64,000 bases of DNA from Metabacillus_B sp050107715 (lineage in GTDB: Bacteria; Bacillota; Bacilli; Bacillales; Bacillaceae): contig NZ_JBNILN010000008.1 of the NCBI RefSeq assembly GCF_050107715.1, forward strand, positions 68,787-132,786. Reading direction: 5' to 3'. Position 1 is the stretch's first letter. Each line of letters begins with the position of its first letter. A model generated the notes under the pieces. The model searched no databases and was not told the DNA's origin. It saw only the letters and a list, made by a program, of their open reading frames with translations. Both the position numbers and the translations under genes were made by a program. Of this stretch, positions 1-7,716 are shown piece by piece.

Positions 1-625
1 TCACTGAGGAACCCGCTTCACGAAGCCGATCCCGGACCCTTTTCACATGAACATCCACGGTCCGATCATCCCCCTCATAATCAGCTCCCCAGAATTGTTC
101 GATCATCTCTCCCCGGGTAAAAATCCGATTCGGATAGCTCGCCATTTTAAAAAGAATTTCAAATTCTTTTAAAGGGAGCATCATTTTGCGCCCATCCATC
201 CAAACTTCCTTACTTAAAGCATCCATCGTGATATCTGCTGCTTCAAGTTTGTGTGAGGATTGAATGGCTGCCCGCCTCAATAGTGCCCTTACCCTCAGCA
301 CGAGCTCGATTGGATCAAAGGGTTTAACAACGTAATCATCTGTACCGAGCTGAAAGCCTTTAATTTTATCCTCCGGCTCCCCCTTGGCAGTAAGCATCAA
401 AATCGGCATATCATAATAGGTGCGGATTTCGCGGCACAGCTCATACCCATCCATTTTCGGCATCATTAAATCGATAATGGCCAAATCCGCCTTTTCTTTT
501 TCCAGAAGCTGAAGGGCTTCAGCCCCATCTCTCGCAGGCAAAACAACAAAGCCTTCGTTTTTTAAATACACGGTGATTAGTTTTAGAATATGAGCATCAT
601 CATCTGCTGCTAAAATGCGGATCAT
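1..625 (-). CDS. OmpR-family response regulator, HssR-like (partial, C-terminus outside window)
   Basis: DNA-binding response regulator of a two-component system. The visible 208 residues begin MIRILAADDD, giving the acidic pocket. The phospho-acceptor Asp lies in LAIIDLMMPKMDG near residue 53 and the switch Lys in TDDYVVKPFDP near 100. A winged-helix output domain follows, with DRTVDVHVKRVRDRLRE as its recognition helix. The FTRGEMIEQFWGADYEGDDRTVDVH segment resembles haem-responsive HssR of Staphylococcus and Bacillus more than PhoP or WalR. A haem-efflux target (hrtAB) and the cognate kinase are not visible, so the HssR label is family-level only. It is divergent from the NADH oxidase across a 197-bp spacer. 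RBS AGGAGGAAGG precedes the ATG at 625. The last residues are cut by the window edge. Confidence 0.8.
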   Translation of the reverse strand, partial: MIRILAADDDAHILKLITVYLKNEGFVVLPARDGAEALQLLEKEKADLAIIDLMMPKMDGYELCREIRTYYDMPILMLTAKGEPEDKIKGFQLGTDDYVVKPFDPIELVLRVRALLRRAAIQSSHKLEAADITMDALSKEVWMDGRKMMLPLKEFEILFKMASYPNRIFTRGEMIEQFWGADYEGDDRTVDVHVKRVRDRLREAGSSV

Positions 626-696
626 CGGTTCCTTCCTCCTGTGCTGTTCTACTTTTTATGATGCCTTAACATAAAAAATTAAACAATATGTCTATT

Positions 697-797
697 ATGT
701 GAAACTCTTCACATGGTGTTGCATTTTTTGTCTGAAGGAGTATACTGTAAGTAAGACATGTGAAACTCTTCACATATACTTGTGAAAAACTTCACAA
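697..797 (+). promoter_or_regulatory. Three Rex (redox repressor) boxes flanking the NADH oxidase promoter
   Basis: Three dyads are seen: ATGTGAAACTCTTCACAT at 697-714, the identical 18-mer at 758-775, and TTGTGAAAAACTTCACAA at 780-797. The third is a perfect match to the Rex consensus TTGTGAA-N4-TTCACAA. Rex is displaced from DNA when NADH/NAD+ rises, so these sites should derepress the downstream NADH oxidase under reducing or low-oxygen conditions. They bracket a promoter at 719-746. Two of the three lie downstream of the -10, a roadblock or occlusion arrangement. Confidence 0.88.
719..746 (+). promoter_or_regulatory. SigA-type promoter for NADH oxidase
   Basis: -35 TTGCAT (719-724), 16-bp spacer, -10 TATACT (741-746). 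The start site would fall just before the second Rex box, so Rex binding should block initiation or early elongation. Confidence 0.6.
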
Positions 798-822
798 CAT
801 ACACTTTAGGAGGTTTTCTTTT

Positions 823-2154
823 ATGAAAGTTATTGTCATTGGGTGCACTCATGCTGGTACTGCAGCGGTTTCGAATATGAAAAAGCAATACCCGGAAGCA
901 GAAATCACGGTTTATGAGAAAAATGATAATGTCTCCTTCCTTTCCTGCGGAATTGCCCTTTATGTGGGCGGGGTTGTAGAAAAAGCGGAAAGTTTATTCT
1001 ACTCTTCTCCTGAACAGCTGGCATCGCAGGGAATTCAAATGAAATTAAAACATGAGGTTACAAATATAAACCGGACGAACAAGGAAATTACCGTAACGAA
1101 TATGGAGACAGGCGAATCAAGGAAGGATGTTTACGATAAGCTTGTTGTGACAACCGGATCATGGCCTATTATTCCTCCGCTTGAGGGAATTCGTCTGGAA
1201 AACATCCAGCTGTGCAAAAATTATTCACACGCCAGAACCATTATTGAAAAAGCAAAGGATGCAAAGAACATTACCGTTGTTGGAGCAGGGTACATCGGCA
1301 TTGAGCTTGTAGAAGCATTCGAACAAGCCGGAAAACAGGTTACGCTCATTGATGGAGAAGATCGTATATTAAACAAATATCTGGATCCTGAATATACAGA
1401 TCTTATTGAAGAGAAGCTCGTATCTAAGGGAATAAACCTTGCCCTTAGCCAAACCGTCCAGCGTTTTGAAGGAATGGAAGGCCGCGTATCCAAGGTCATT
1501 ACGTCAGCGGGAGAATATGAAGCGGACCTTGTCATTCTCTGCATCGGGTTTAAACCGAATACCGGACTTTTAAAAGGCGAAGTGGATATGCTTCCAAACG
1601 GCGCCATTATCGTGGATGAATACATGAGAACGAGCGATCCCAGCATTTTTGCCGCAGGCGACAGCTGTGCTATCCGTTATAATCCGACGAAGCAGCCTGC
1701 GTATATTCCGCTTGCCACAAACGCCGTCCGCATGGGGACGCTTGTTGCGAAGAACATTATGAAACCAACGGTCCGCTATATGGGGACCCAGGGAACGTCA
1801 GGCATAAAAATTTACGATCTGAACATTGCCTCTACCGGTGTAACAGAGGCAGCGGCTTCTCATTTAGATATGAATGTGAGATCCATCACAATTAAAGAAA
1901 ATGATAAGCCGGAATTCATGCCTGAATACAAAGAGATTATGCTGAAGGTTGTGTACGAAGAAGGGACAAACCGCATCGTCGGCGCTCAAGTGATGTCGGA
2001 GGCGGATGTCACCCAGGCGGTCAATACGCTCTCCGTCTGTATCCAAAACGAGATGACCATTGATGAACTCGGCTTTGTCGACTTTTTCTTCCAGCCTCAC
2101 TATAACAAGCCTTGGAATTTCCTGAACCAGGCCGGGCTGCAGGCGATTGGGTAA
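823..2154 (+). CDS. nox: NADH oxidase (Nox / CoA-disulfide reductase family flavoprotein)
   Basis: FAD-dependent pyridine-nucleotide disulfide oxidoreductase of 443 residues. It probably reduces O2 to water with NADH and regenerates NAD+. The start at 823 has RBS TTAGGAGG; an upstream in-frame ATG at 760 lies inside the second Rex box and is rejected. The sequence shows an N-terminal FAD Rossmann motif (VIVIGCTHAGTAA), His10 and the single redox-active Cys42 in SFLSCG typical of Nox, and an NAD-binding motif VVGAGYIGIE near residue 150. A second FAD motif FAAGD lies near 280, followed by a C-terminal dimerisation domain ending in the FFFQPHYNKPWNFL segment. CoA-disulfide reductase is the closest alternative because the two share Cys42; the Rex operators favour NADH oxidase. 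Confidence 0.88.
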   Translation: MKVIVIGCTHAGTAAVSNMKKQYPEAEITVYEKNDNVSFLSCGIALYVGGVVEKAESLFYSSPEQLASQGIQMKLKHEVTNINRTNKEITVTNMETGESRKDVYDKLVVTTGSWPIIPPLEGIRLENIQLCKNYSHARTIIEKAKDAKNITVVGAGYIGIELVEAFEQAGKQVTLIDGEDRILNKYLDPEYTDLIEEKLVSKGINLALSQTVQRFEGMEGRVSKVITSAGEYEADLVILCIGFKPNTGLLKGEVDMLPNGAIIVDEYMRTSDPSIFAAGDSCAIRYNPTKQPAYIPLATNAVRMGTLVAKNIMKPTVRYMGTQGTSGIKIYDLNIASTGVTEAAASHLDMNVRSITIKENDKPEFMPEYKEIMLKVVYEEGTNRIVGAQVMSEADVTQAVNTLSVCIQNEMTIDELGFVDFFFQPHYNKPWNFLNQAGLQAIG

Positions 2155-2198
2155 ATTTTAAGGAGGCGGTTCCTGCTTTATAATCGGTTTCGCTTACG

Positions 2199-2322
2199 CC
2201 TCCGTCCCCCGCTACGGTAAAGGACCGGGGGCAGGAGGGACCTGCTCCTTATCCTTACTCTCCCAATACTTCCGATGCTTAGGGGACAGAGCTTGAATAG
2301 TAGACATAATCGGGGACGGAGG
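2199..2322. repeat. Inverted-repeat element in the nox/chemoreceptor spacer
   Basis: CCTCCGTCCCC at 2199-2209 is the exact reverse complement of GGGGACGGAGG at 2312-2322, enclosing about 100 bp. Further GGGGG/CCCCC tracts lie inside. No gene is supported in 2155-2587. This looks like a small dispersed repeat or REP-like unit and could fold in RNA. Confidence 0.45.
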
Positions 2323-2468
2323 TTTAGTGCTTTAGCAGAGTGAGGGTCGGAGGTAAAGGCTGTGCTTCCCTCCACCAGGAGCTGGAAAAGGTCTGCTATC
2401 CATCAAAGCGAACCTCCCTTTCCTTATTCCGGGAGGCCTGACCTGGATGCTGTTCGATCATTCAAAGC

Positions 2469-2506
2469 AAAAAGTGCTCAGAGCAATGGCTCAGAGCACT
2501 TTTTTA
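2469..2506. terminator. Bidirectional terminator between nox and chemoreceptor
   Basis: AAGTGCTCAGAGC / GCTCAGAGCACTTTTTT is an overlapping dyad with A-run and T-run on either side. It can stop both the + strand nox transcript and the convergent chemoreceptor transcript. Confidence 0.75.
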
Positions 2507-2587
2507 CTGTTCGCCGGCAGGAGGCGGCAAAGCCTCTGTCTGTAACAGCCCGGCCGCCTTCCCTTCTACTTGGCTGATTCTGCTGAA

Positions 2588-3775
2588 TTAGTTTGCGATC
2601 TGGGTTCGCTTCACCAGGTCCGCCGGCCTTATCCAGGCAACTTCCCCTTCCACGCCTGCCCTTTTCTCCAGATGCTGCTGGATGGTTTGGATGTGCTGCT
2701 GGATGGAGGATGCGGTCATTTCCAATTCCATCAGATTGGATTGCTGCTCCATGGTGAGTTCAGCTGAACCTTCTGTTCGCAGGCTCAGGTTTTCGGTGAG
2801 ATTCAATATCTCATTCATACGGTCAATAAGCTGCTGATTTTCCGCACCTACTTCGTTGGAGTCTTTTTTCACTTCGTGCGACTGCTCAGCAATAACATGT
2901 ATGGCAGAAAGAACTTCCTGAAAAATTTCATTCATCTCTGCCCCCTTGAGTTTGCCTTCCTCAAGCACCTCTTTATTCAAATCAAAGGATGTTTCCTGAA
3001 CCATTATGCTCTCATGAACTTCCTCCACAATCGATTCAATCGCGACGGCACTTTCCTTTACCTGTGCCGAGAGCTTGCGGATTTCATCGGCAACGATTCC
3101 AAAACCTGCACCGTGCTGCCCTGCACGCGCCGCTTCAATCGCAGCATTTAAAGAAAGCAGATTGGTCTGGGTGGAAATGTAGTCAATGGCGCCAAGGGCC
3201 TTTGTCACTTCCTTCATTTTTACAGCAAGCTCTTCGTTATAAGTCCCAAACTCGTTTGTGATTTCAATAATTTTATTAAAAACCAGATTGAAAGCTTCTG
3301 TTTTCTGCTTCCCGCTGTTCGATAACTCTGTTACGTCTGCCGCGGATTTGGAGGTTACTTCGATAAGGGAATCCAGATTTTGAATCATTCCATTAATTTT
3401 CCCTAAACGGTCTCCAAAGGAATGTATGATTTCCTTCTGCTGTCCAATATCTTCTGACATTTCGATCAGCTGGCCTCCGACCTGCTCTGAGGACGAACTG
3501 ACCTGTGTGTTCATCAGCTGGAGATGACCGCCATGCGCCTCCAGATGACGAAGCTCTTCAAGGGAAGCTTGGAGGCCCGAATCCGATGGGGTCTCAGCAG
3601 CTTCAATCTGAACCTCAGCAGATTGGGACAATTTTTTATACACAGCCGCCAGAATACCGGCTGCCGCAATCGTCCCTCCAAGAGCCGCAATTAAAGAAGG
3701 CACATAATAATTGTATAGCGAAACGGCAGCTGCCAGGATGATGACCCCGGCTATACTCCATATATCCTTCTTCAT
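2588..3775 (-). CDS. Membrane methyl-accepting chemotaxis-type protein without a ligand-binding domain
   Basis: 395 residues. Two adjacent hydrophobic helices (about 7-25 and 28-46) are separated by only a few residues, so there is no extracytoplasmic sensor domain. A long cytoplasmic coiled coil follows. The signalling hairpin (about 195-245) contains YISTQTNLLSLNAAIEAARAG and FGIVADEIRKLS, the signature that contacts CheA and CheW. The start ATG overlaps the stop of the riboflavin transporter gene (ATGA) and uses the RBS AAAAGGAGA inside it, so the two are translationally coupled. What it senses is unknown; the operon partners suggest flavin, membrane state or a partner protein. No pentapeptide CheR tether is seen. 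Confidence 0.85.
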   Translation of the reverse strand: MKKDIWSIAGVIILAAAVSLYNYYVPSLIAALGGTIAAAGILAAVYKKLSQSAEVQIEAAETPSDSGLQASLEELRHLEAHGGHLQLMNTQVSSSSEQVGGQLIEMSEDIGQQKEIIHSFGDRLGKINGMIQNLDSLIEVTSKSAADVTELSNSGKQKTEAFNLVFNKIIEITNEFGTYNEELAVKMKEVTKALGAIDYISTQTNLLSLNAAIEAARAGQHGAGFGIVADEIRKLSAQVKESAVAIESIVEEVHESIMVQETSFDLNKEVLEEGKLKGAEMNEIFQEVLSAIHVIAEQSHEVKKDSNEVGAENQQLIDRMNEILNLTENLSLRTEGSAELTMEQQSNLMELEMTASSIQQHIQTIQQHLEKRAGVEGEVAWIRPADLVKRTQIAN

Positions 3776-4368
3776 AAAACAAGTCTCCTTTTATGCAAAA
3801 TTCCCTGAAGTTTTACCGCAAAAGGAATTCCAATTGAATACACGAGTGTAATTTTCACTAAATTAAATGGCACAATAATGAAAAGAACAGCTGTCTCCAT
3901 ATTTTGGACGAGCGGGTTAAATGGAGTGAATGAAGCCGTATATTGCTCAGCACTCAACCCAAGGAGATTCATAATCGCCGGCAAAATGAAGAAATAGTTG
4001 AGAGCGTACATAGCGGTTAAAAACAGGACGATAGAGAGCGTTATGCTTTTCCAGGTGATGGTTTTTTTTGCATGATAGAAAAAACCGATCAGGCCAACCA
4101 TTAATGAACCGGAAAGAAAGTTGGCCGTTTGTCCGACCGGGAACCCGACGTAGCTGCCATGAAGCACATACTCCAGTATGTTTTTTATGAACTGGACAAG
4201 AATCCCCGCTGCCGGTCCAAGAGTAATGGCGCTTATTAAAGCTGGAATATCACTCAAATCCAAGGTTAGAAAGGCTGGGAAAATCGGGAGAGGAAATTTA
4301 AAATAATAGAGCACCAGGCTGCACGATGCCATAATGGAAATTGAGGTCATTTTTTGTAATTTAGACAC
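3772..4368 (-). CDS. ribU: Riboflavin ECF transporter S component (RibU/FmnP type)
   Basis: 198-residue integral membrane protein with about six helices that binds riboflavin or FMN and works with a shared EcfAA'T energising module encoded elsewhere. Family signatures are LDLSDIPALISAITLGPAAGI, FIKNILEYVLHGSYVGFPVGQTANF and the late PFNLVKI, which align with B. subtilis FmnP (RibU). The start is taken as GTG at 4368 (VSKLQKMTSIS) with RBS AGAGGTG; an upstream extension to 4479 would overlap the preceding gene and lacks an RBS. No FMN riboswitch fits the 49-bp spacer upstream, unlike the usual ribU, so it probably follows the operon promoter rather than flavin supply. It may be a second, non-housekeeping copy. 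Confidence 0.88.
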   Translation of the reverse strand: MSKLQKMTSISIMASCSLVLYYFKFPLPIFPAFLTLDLSDIPALISAITLGPAAGILVQFIKNILEYVLHGSYVGFPVGQTANFLSGSLMVGLIGFFYHAKKTITWKSITLSIVLFLTAMYALNYFFILPAIMNLLGLSAEQYTASFTPFNPLVQNMETAVLFIIVPFNLVKITLVYSIGIPFAVKLQGILHKRRLVL

Positions 4369-4417
4369 GTTCACACACCTCTCTGATTCAAAAGAAAGGC
4401 AGCTTTTCAGCTGCCGG

Positions 4418-4969
4418 TTATCGAGTTTCCAACGGCGTTTTAATATGAGGGGCAAGAAGTCCGACAGCCTGTTTAACAACAGCCGGGCTGGATGTTTTAA
4501 TGCCCTTGAATTTACGGCTTTCTTCTACTTCATGAACTCCGAAGCCTTCCATATCATAGGCTGTCATCATGGACTTGAACATAGGGGAATCAATGATTAA
4601 AAACCATTCTCTCATCAGTTCGCTGTTTGGAGGAAGGGCGATATAGCTGATGCCGTCAGAAGAATCCATTTTGACATCCTCTTCCCCAAAAATATGGACA
4701 TTGGCAAACTCTGTCATCGCCTGAAACCGGTCAAGTACATTTTTAGTGCGGGAAAACTTTTGAAATCCAGCGTACACATTTCCTTTGAGCTTCTTCGTCA
4801 GCACCATATTCTCCATCATCAGACACATATACTCCAGCTGAGGGACGCTTGTTTCATACTTAAAAGATGATGCATTCATTCTTGAAAGCGGCGCATTTTC
4901 CAGTTTTTCCACTTCACCGTCGACAGCTCCAAAACACTCGTTAAATAGGGATAATTTCTTCAGTTCCAT
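4418..4969 (-). CDS. DICT-domain-like sensory protein (tentative)
   Basis: Soluble 183-residue protein, first gene of a three-gene operon. It has no membrane segment and no enzyme motif. The body (about 25-150) resembles the DICT domain found with diguanylate cyclases and two-component proteins: a YMCLMMENMVLTKKLKGNVYAGFQ helix, alternating strands, then the VHIFGE strand and the WFLIIDSPMF segment. DICT domains are thought to be sensory and are often linked to light or redox receptors. The assignment rests on pattern resemblance only; an uncharacterised Bacillaceae protein is the alternative. The cotranscribed flavin transporter subunit and chemoreceptor make a signal-input role plausible. 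RBS GGAGTG precedes the ATG at 4969. Confidence 0.5.
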   Translation of the reverse strand: MELKKLSLFNECFGAVDGEVEKLENAPLSRMNASSFKYETSVPQLEYMCLMMENMVLTKKLKGNVYAGFQKFSRTKNVLDRFQAMTEFANVHIFGEEDVKMDSSDGISYIALPPNSELMREWFLIIDSPMFKSMMTAYDMEGFGVHEVEESRKFKGIKTSSPAVVKQAVGLLAPHIKTPLETR

Positions 4970-5210
4970 AACAAATCACTCCTTCAATCTAATTTATAGT
5001 ACATTTTATCTACTCCATTAGAATTATAAACTAGTAAATCATAGCTGTCTAACTACAAAATTCAAAAATTATAGATATTTTAACCTGGTACTTTTTGTCG
5101 AACTCCCAAAATATGTGCATGGTCCTCCCCCATCCTATGACTTAGTTTGGATTCGCCGCACTGGGGAATGAGGTAAACTGGGGATGAGCAAACCGCAAGG
5201 AGGGTTCGTT

Positions 5211-6443
5211 TTGAAGAAGAAAGCAGGGCTGATTATTATATCTGCTGCGATCCTGACGCTGATTGTACTTGTTATGCAAAAAGATGATGAAAAGAAAACG
5301 TATATCCTCAATGTAAAAGAGTATGGTGCTGCAGGCGACGGGAAGAAGGATGATACGAAACCCATTCAGGAAGCTTTAAAAGACGGAGCGCATAAAAGGG
5401 TTTATTTTCCGAAAGGAACCTATAAAGTAAGCAAGGATTTATTGGTCTCTTCCCATACAGAAGTATACGGCGACCATGCCGGCATTTTCCCTTCATCCGG
5501 CATGGAATCGGTCATGCGGGTTAAAGGCAGCAGCGTGCACATACATGATTTAACGATTGATGGAAAAGAAAAATCGCTTAGAGGGATCACGGTCGAGCCC
5601 GGCTCTTCCCGCGTTCACGTTTCTAAAAGTATTCTCAAAAATTTCAACCAGCCGAACGGCCCTGAATTATCACAGCAGACGGTCAGTGCTTTCCGGGTGG
5701 AAGGCGGCACCAGCGATATCACGCTTGATCAAAGCCGGATCTCCAACGCGGCTGCCAGAAATCCGATTAAAGGCTGGAACCATAAAGTAGCCCGCGGAGT
5801 ATTGATCAGCCCCGGCTCAGACGATCAGCCTCCTGCCCGGAACATCACCATCTCCAACTCAACCATAACAAGCATCGGACCAAAGGATGATGGAGACGGA
5901 ATTGTTGTTCAAGGCTTTAAAGAACGGGTAGGCTTGATAATTTCAGGCAACACCTTTACGAATGTTCATAAGCGGGCAATCAAAATCCAGTCCCCCGGAG
6001 CGGTAATCAAGAAAAACATCATCTACAACAGTTTTCGGAAAAACAATCACTATACAACCTATTATGACCCTCACAAATACGACATGTGGGCGGCGATATC
6101 GGTATACGCTGATCATACGGTAATTCAGCAAAACTCAATCAGCGGCTCAGGGGACTATGGAAGAATCATTGATGTGGCCAACGCAAGCCACGTAAAAATA
6201 GACGCAAACTATATCCAGAACGGTCACCGGGCAAATTACAGGGACTCGTCTGTGGTATCGATTACATCTGACAAGCCAAGAACCGGCGCCAATATCACCG
6301 TTTCAAACAATACTCTGGCAAATGGCCGGTATGGGATCTTCGCAGAGAAAAAGATTAAAGGAATCGAAGTGCTGAACAACCATCCGATTAATGTAGCAGA
6401 CTATCAGAATAAGGCTTTGAAGGAAACACTGAGAGAAAGCTGA
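5211..6443 (+). CDS. Secreted or membrane-anchored parallel beta-helix protein (pectate lyase superfamily)
   Basis: 410 residues from a TTG start at 5211 with a strong AAGGAGGG; an ATG at 5184 is an alternative with a weaker RBS. An N-terminal hydrophobic segment (about 6-22, GLIIISAAILTLIVLVM) acts as an uncleaved anchor or signal peptide. Then comes the pectate-lyase-3 entry motif NVKEYGAAGDGKKDDTKPIQEAL, followed by repeated beta-helix rungs (ITISNSTITSIG, LIISGNTFTNV, VIQQNSISGSG, ITVSNNTLANG). It probably binds or cleaves a polysaccharide outside the cell. Substrate and catalytic residues cannot be assigned from sequence alone. It stands alone, followed by a strong hairpin. Confidence 0.75.
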   Translation: MKKKAGLIIISAAILTLIVLVMQKDDEKKTYILNVKEYGAAGDGKKDDTKPIQEALKDGAHKRVYFPKGTYKVSKDLLVSSHTEVYGDHAGIFPSSGMESVMRVKGSSVHIHDLTIDGKEKSLRGITVEPGSSRVHVSKSILKNFNQPNGPELSQQTVSAFRVEGGTSDITLDQSRISNAAARNPIKGWNHKVARGVLISPGSDDQPPARNITISNSTITSIGPKDDGDGIVVQGFKERVGLIISGNTFTNVHKRAIKIQSPGAVIKKNIIYNSFRKNNHYTTYYDPHKYDMWAAISVYADHTVIQQNSISGSGDYGRIIDVANASHVKIDANYIQNGHRANYRDSSVVSITSDKPRTGANITVSNNTLANGRYGIFAEKKIKGIEVLNNHPINVADYQNKALKETLRES

Positions 6444-6446
6444 GAA

Positions 6447-6473
6447 GAGGACAGGCCCCGTGTGCCTGTCCTC
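6447..6473. terminator. Hairpin after the beta-helix gene
   Basis: A 10-bp stem, GAGGACAGGC (6447-6456) / GCCTGTCCTC (6464-6473), lies 3 bp after the stop codon. There is no U-run, so it may protect mRNA or be a weak terminator. Confidence 0.45.
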
Positions 6474-6551
6474 AAATCCTGCTAAGTTCCCTCCAGACCC
6501 CATTGACTCCTTCTGTGTCTAAGCCGGGCAATACTTTTGCTTTCCGCCAGG

Positions 6552-6905
6552 TTATTTTTTGTTTTCTATCAGCCCGATTCCTAAACCCGTCGGATCCTCC
6601 AGATACGCCAGATAAAACCCATCAAACTCCATTCTATCCCTGACGATTGCCGCTCCATGTTTCACCGCTTGCCCGATGGTTTGATCGATTGACTCTACCT
6701 CAATCTGAAGACGGATGCCGTTCGGAAATTCTGCCGGACCTTTAGCAATTCCCCCGTCGATGCCCGTGCTGTTGCCACTGCCGGTCGTGACAGCACGGTA
6801 ATCCCACTTCGCCTTCCCGACTTTCCAGCCAAACATCCGTTCATAGAATGAAGCCGTGACCTCAGGCTCCTGACTGTTCAATTCAAAACCGATGACTCTC
6901 CCCAT
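6552..6905 (-). CDS. VOC-family (glyoxalase/bleomycin-resistance fold) protein
   Basis: 117 residues with the beta-alpha-beta-beta-beta paired motif of the vicinal oxygen chelate fold. The N-terminal IGFELNSQEPEVTASFYERMFGWK is the typical first module and the C-terminal FYLAYLEDPTGLGIGLIE the second. Likely metal-binding residues would be one Glu or His per module; function could be small-molecule binding, antibiotic sequestration or a lyase reaction. It lies downstream of the Bce-type transporter in the same direction, with a TGCCTT...AAGGCA hairpin in the 36-bp gap. Cotranscription is possible but not shown. Confidence 0.75.
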   Translation of the reverse strand: MGRVIGFELNSQEPEVTASFYERMFGWKVGKAKWDYRAVTTGSGNSTGIDGGIAKGPAEFPNGIRLQIEVESIDQTIGQAVKHGAAIVRDRMEFDGFYLAYLEDPTGLGIGLIENKK

Positions 6906-6941
6906 AATGGTTCCCCCTTATTGCCTTTTATAAGGCATCAT

Positions 6942-7703
6942 CTAATCATTCACCACAGAATCTGCAGCCCCTGCTTCCAGCTGTCCAAGAACCTTCATAA
7001 TCTTTTTATAGAATTGTTCCTTGCTTTCACCTTTCTTTATTTCGTTGTGCAGCTTGCCGTCTTTAATAAAAACAACGCGGTCGCAATAGCTGGCGGCTGA
7101 AGCATCGTGGGTAACCATCATCATAGTGGCATTCGCTTCTTTATGAATGGCTTCCATAATTCCAAGGACATCTTTAGCTGATTTCGAATCCAGGTTTCCA
7201 GTAGGTTCATCCGCAAGAATCAGCTTGGGCTGATAGATGACAGCCCTCGCAATCGCTGTTCTCTGGGCCTGCCCGCCGGAAATCTCATAGGTTCGTTTAT
7301 CAAGAATCGATGCGATTCCAAGTTTTTCGGCGATCCTTTCTGCTTTTTGGTTCATTTCTTTAACAGGAATTCCATCAAGCGTAAGGCTTAACACGATATT
7401 TTCTTTAACCGTCAGTGTCGGGAGCAGGTTAAAGTGCTGAAAAATAAAACCGAGCTCTCTTCTGCGGAACAGCGCGAGCTTCTTTGAGGACAATTGATTC
7501 GGATTTGCCCCGTCAATCAGGATTTCCCCGGATGTCGGAGCATCGATTGTGGACACCATATTCAAAAGCGTTGTTTTTCCGCTTCCCGATGGACCCATGA
7601 CCCCGACAAATTCTCCGTTCTGAACAGTCAGATCAATTTTGGAAAGTGCCCGATAGGAAACCTTCCCTTCATATAGTTTTGAGACATTTTTCACTTCCAG
7701 CAT
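6942..7703 (-). CDS. BceA-type ABC transporter ATPase (peptide antibiotic sensing/resistance)
   Basis: 253 residues from ATG 7703 (RBS AAAGGAGGAG); an upstream start at 7727 would overlap the permease. Walker A GPSGSGKT (37-44), Q-loop in FIFQHFNLLPTLT, signature ISGGQ followed by AQRTAIARA, Walker B LILADEPTGNLD, and H-loop VTHD. The ELGFIFQHFNLLPTLTVKENI block and the MacB-like architecture place it with BceA, PsdA and YxdL, which power target-protection pumps that free lipid II-cycle intermediates from bacitracin-like peptides. The ATPase gene follows the permease gene, the reverse of the usual bceA-bceB order, and no bceRS pair is adjacent. Confidence 0.85.
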   Translation of the reverse strand: MLEVKNVSKLYEGKVSYRALSKIDLTVQNGEFVGVMGPSGSGKTTLLNMVSTIDAPTSGEILIDGANPNQLSSKKLALFRRRELGFIFQHFNLLPTLTVKENIVLSLTLDGIPVKEMNQKAERIAEKLGIASILDKRTYEISGGQAQRTAIARAVIYQPKLILADEPTGNLDSKSAKDVLGIMEAIHKEANATMMMVTHDASAASYCDRVVFIKDGKLHNEIKKGESKEQFYKKIMKVLGQLEAGAADSVVND

Positions 7704-7716
7704 AATAGCTCCTCCT

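Noticed and set aside
760..822. Upstream ATG giving a 21-residue extension of NADH oxidase
   Set aside because: It lies inside the second and third Rex boxes and has no RBS; ATG 823 follows TTAGGAGG and gives the standard Nox N-terminus.
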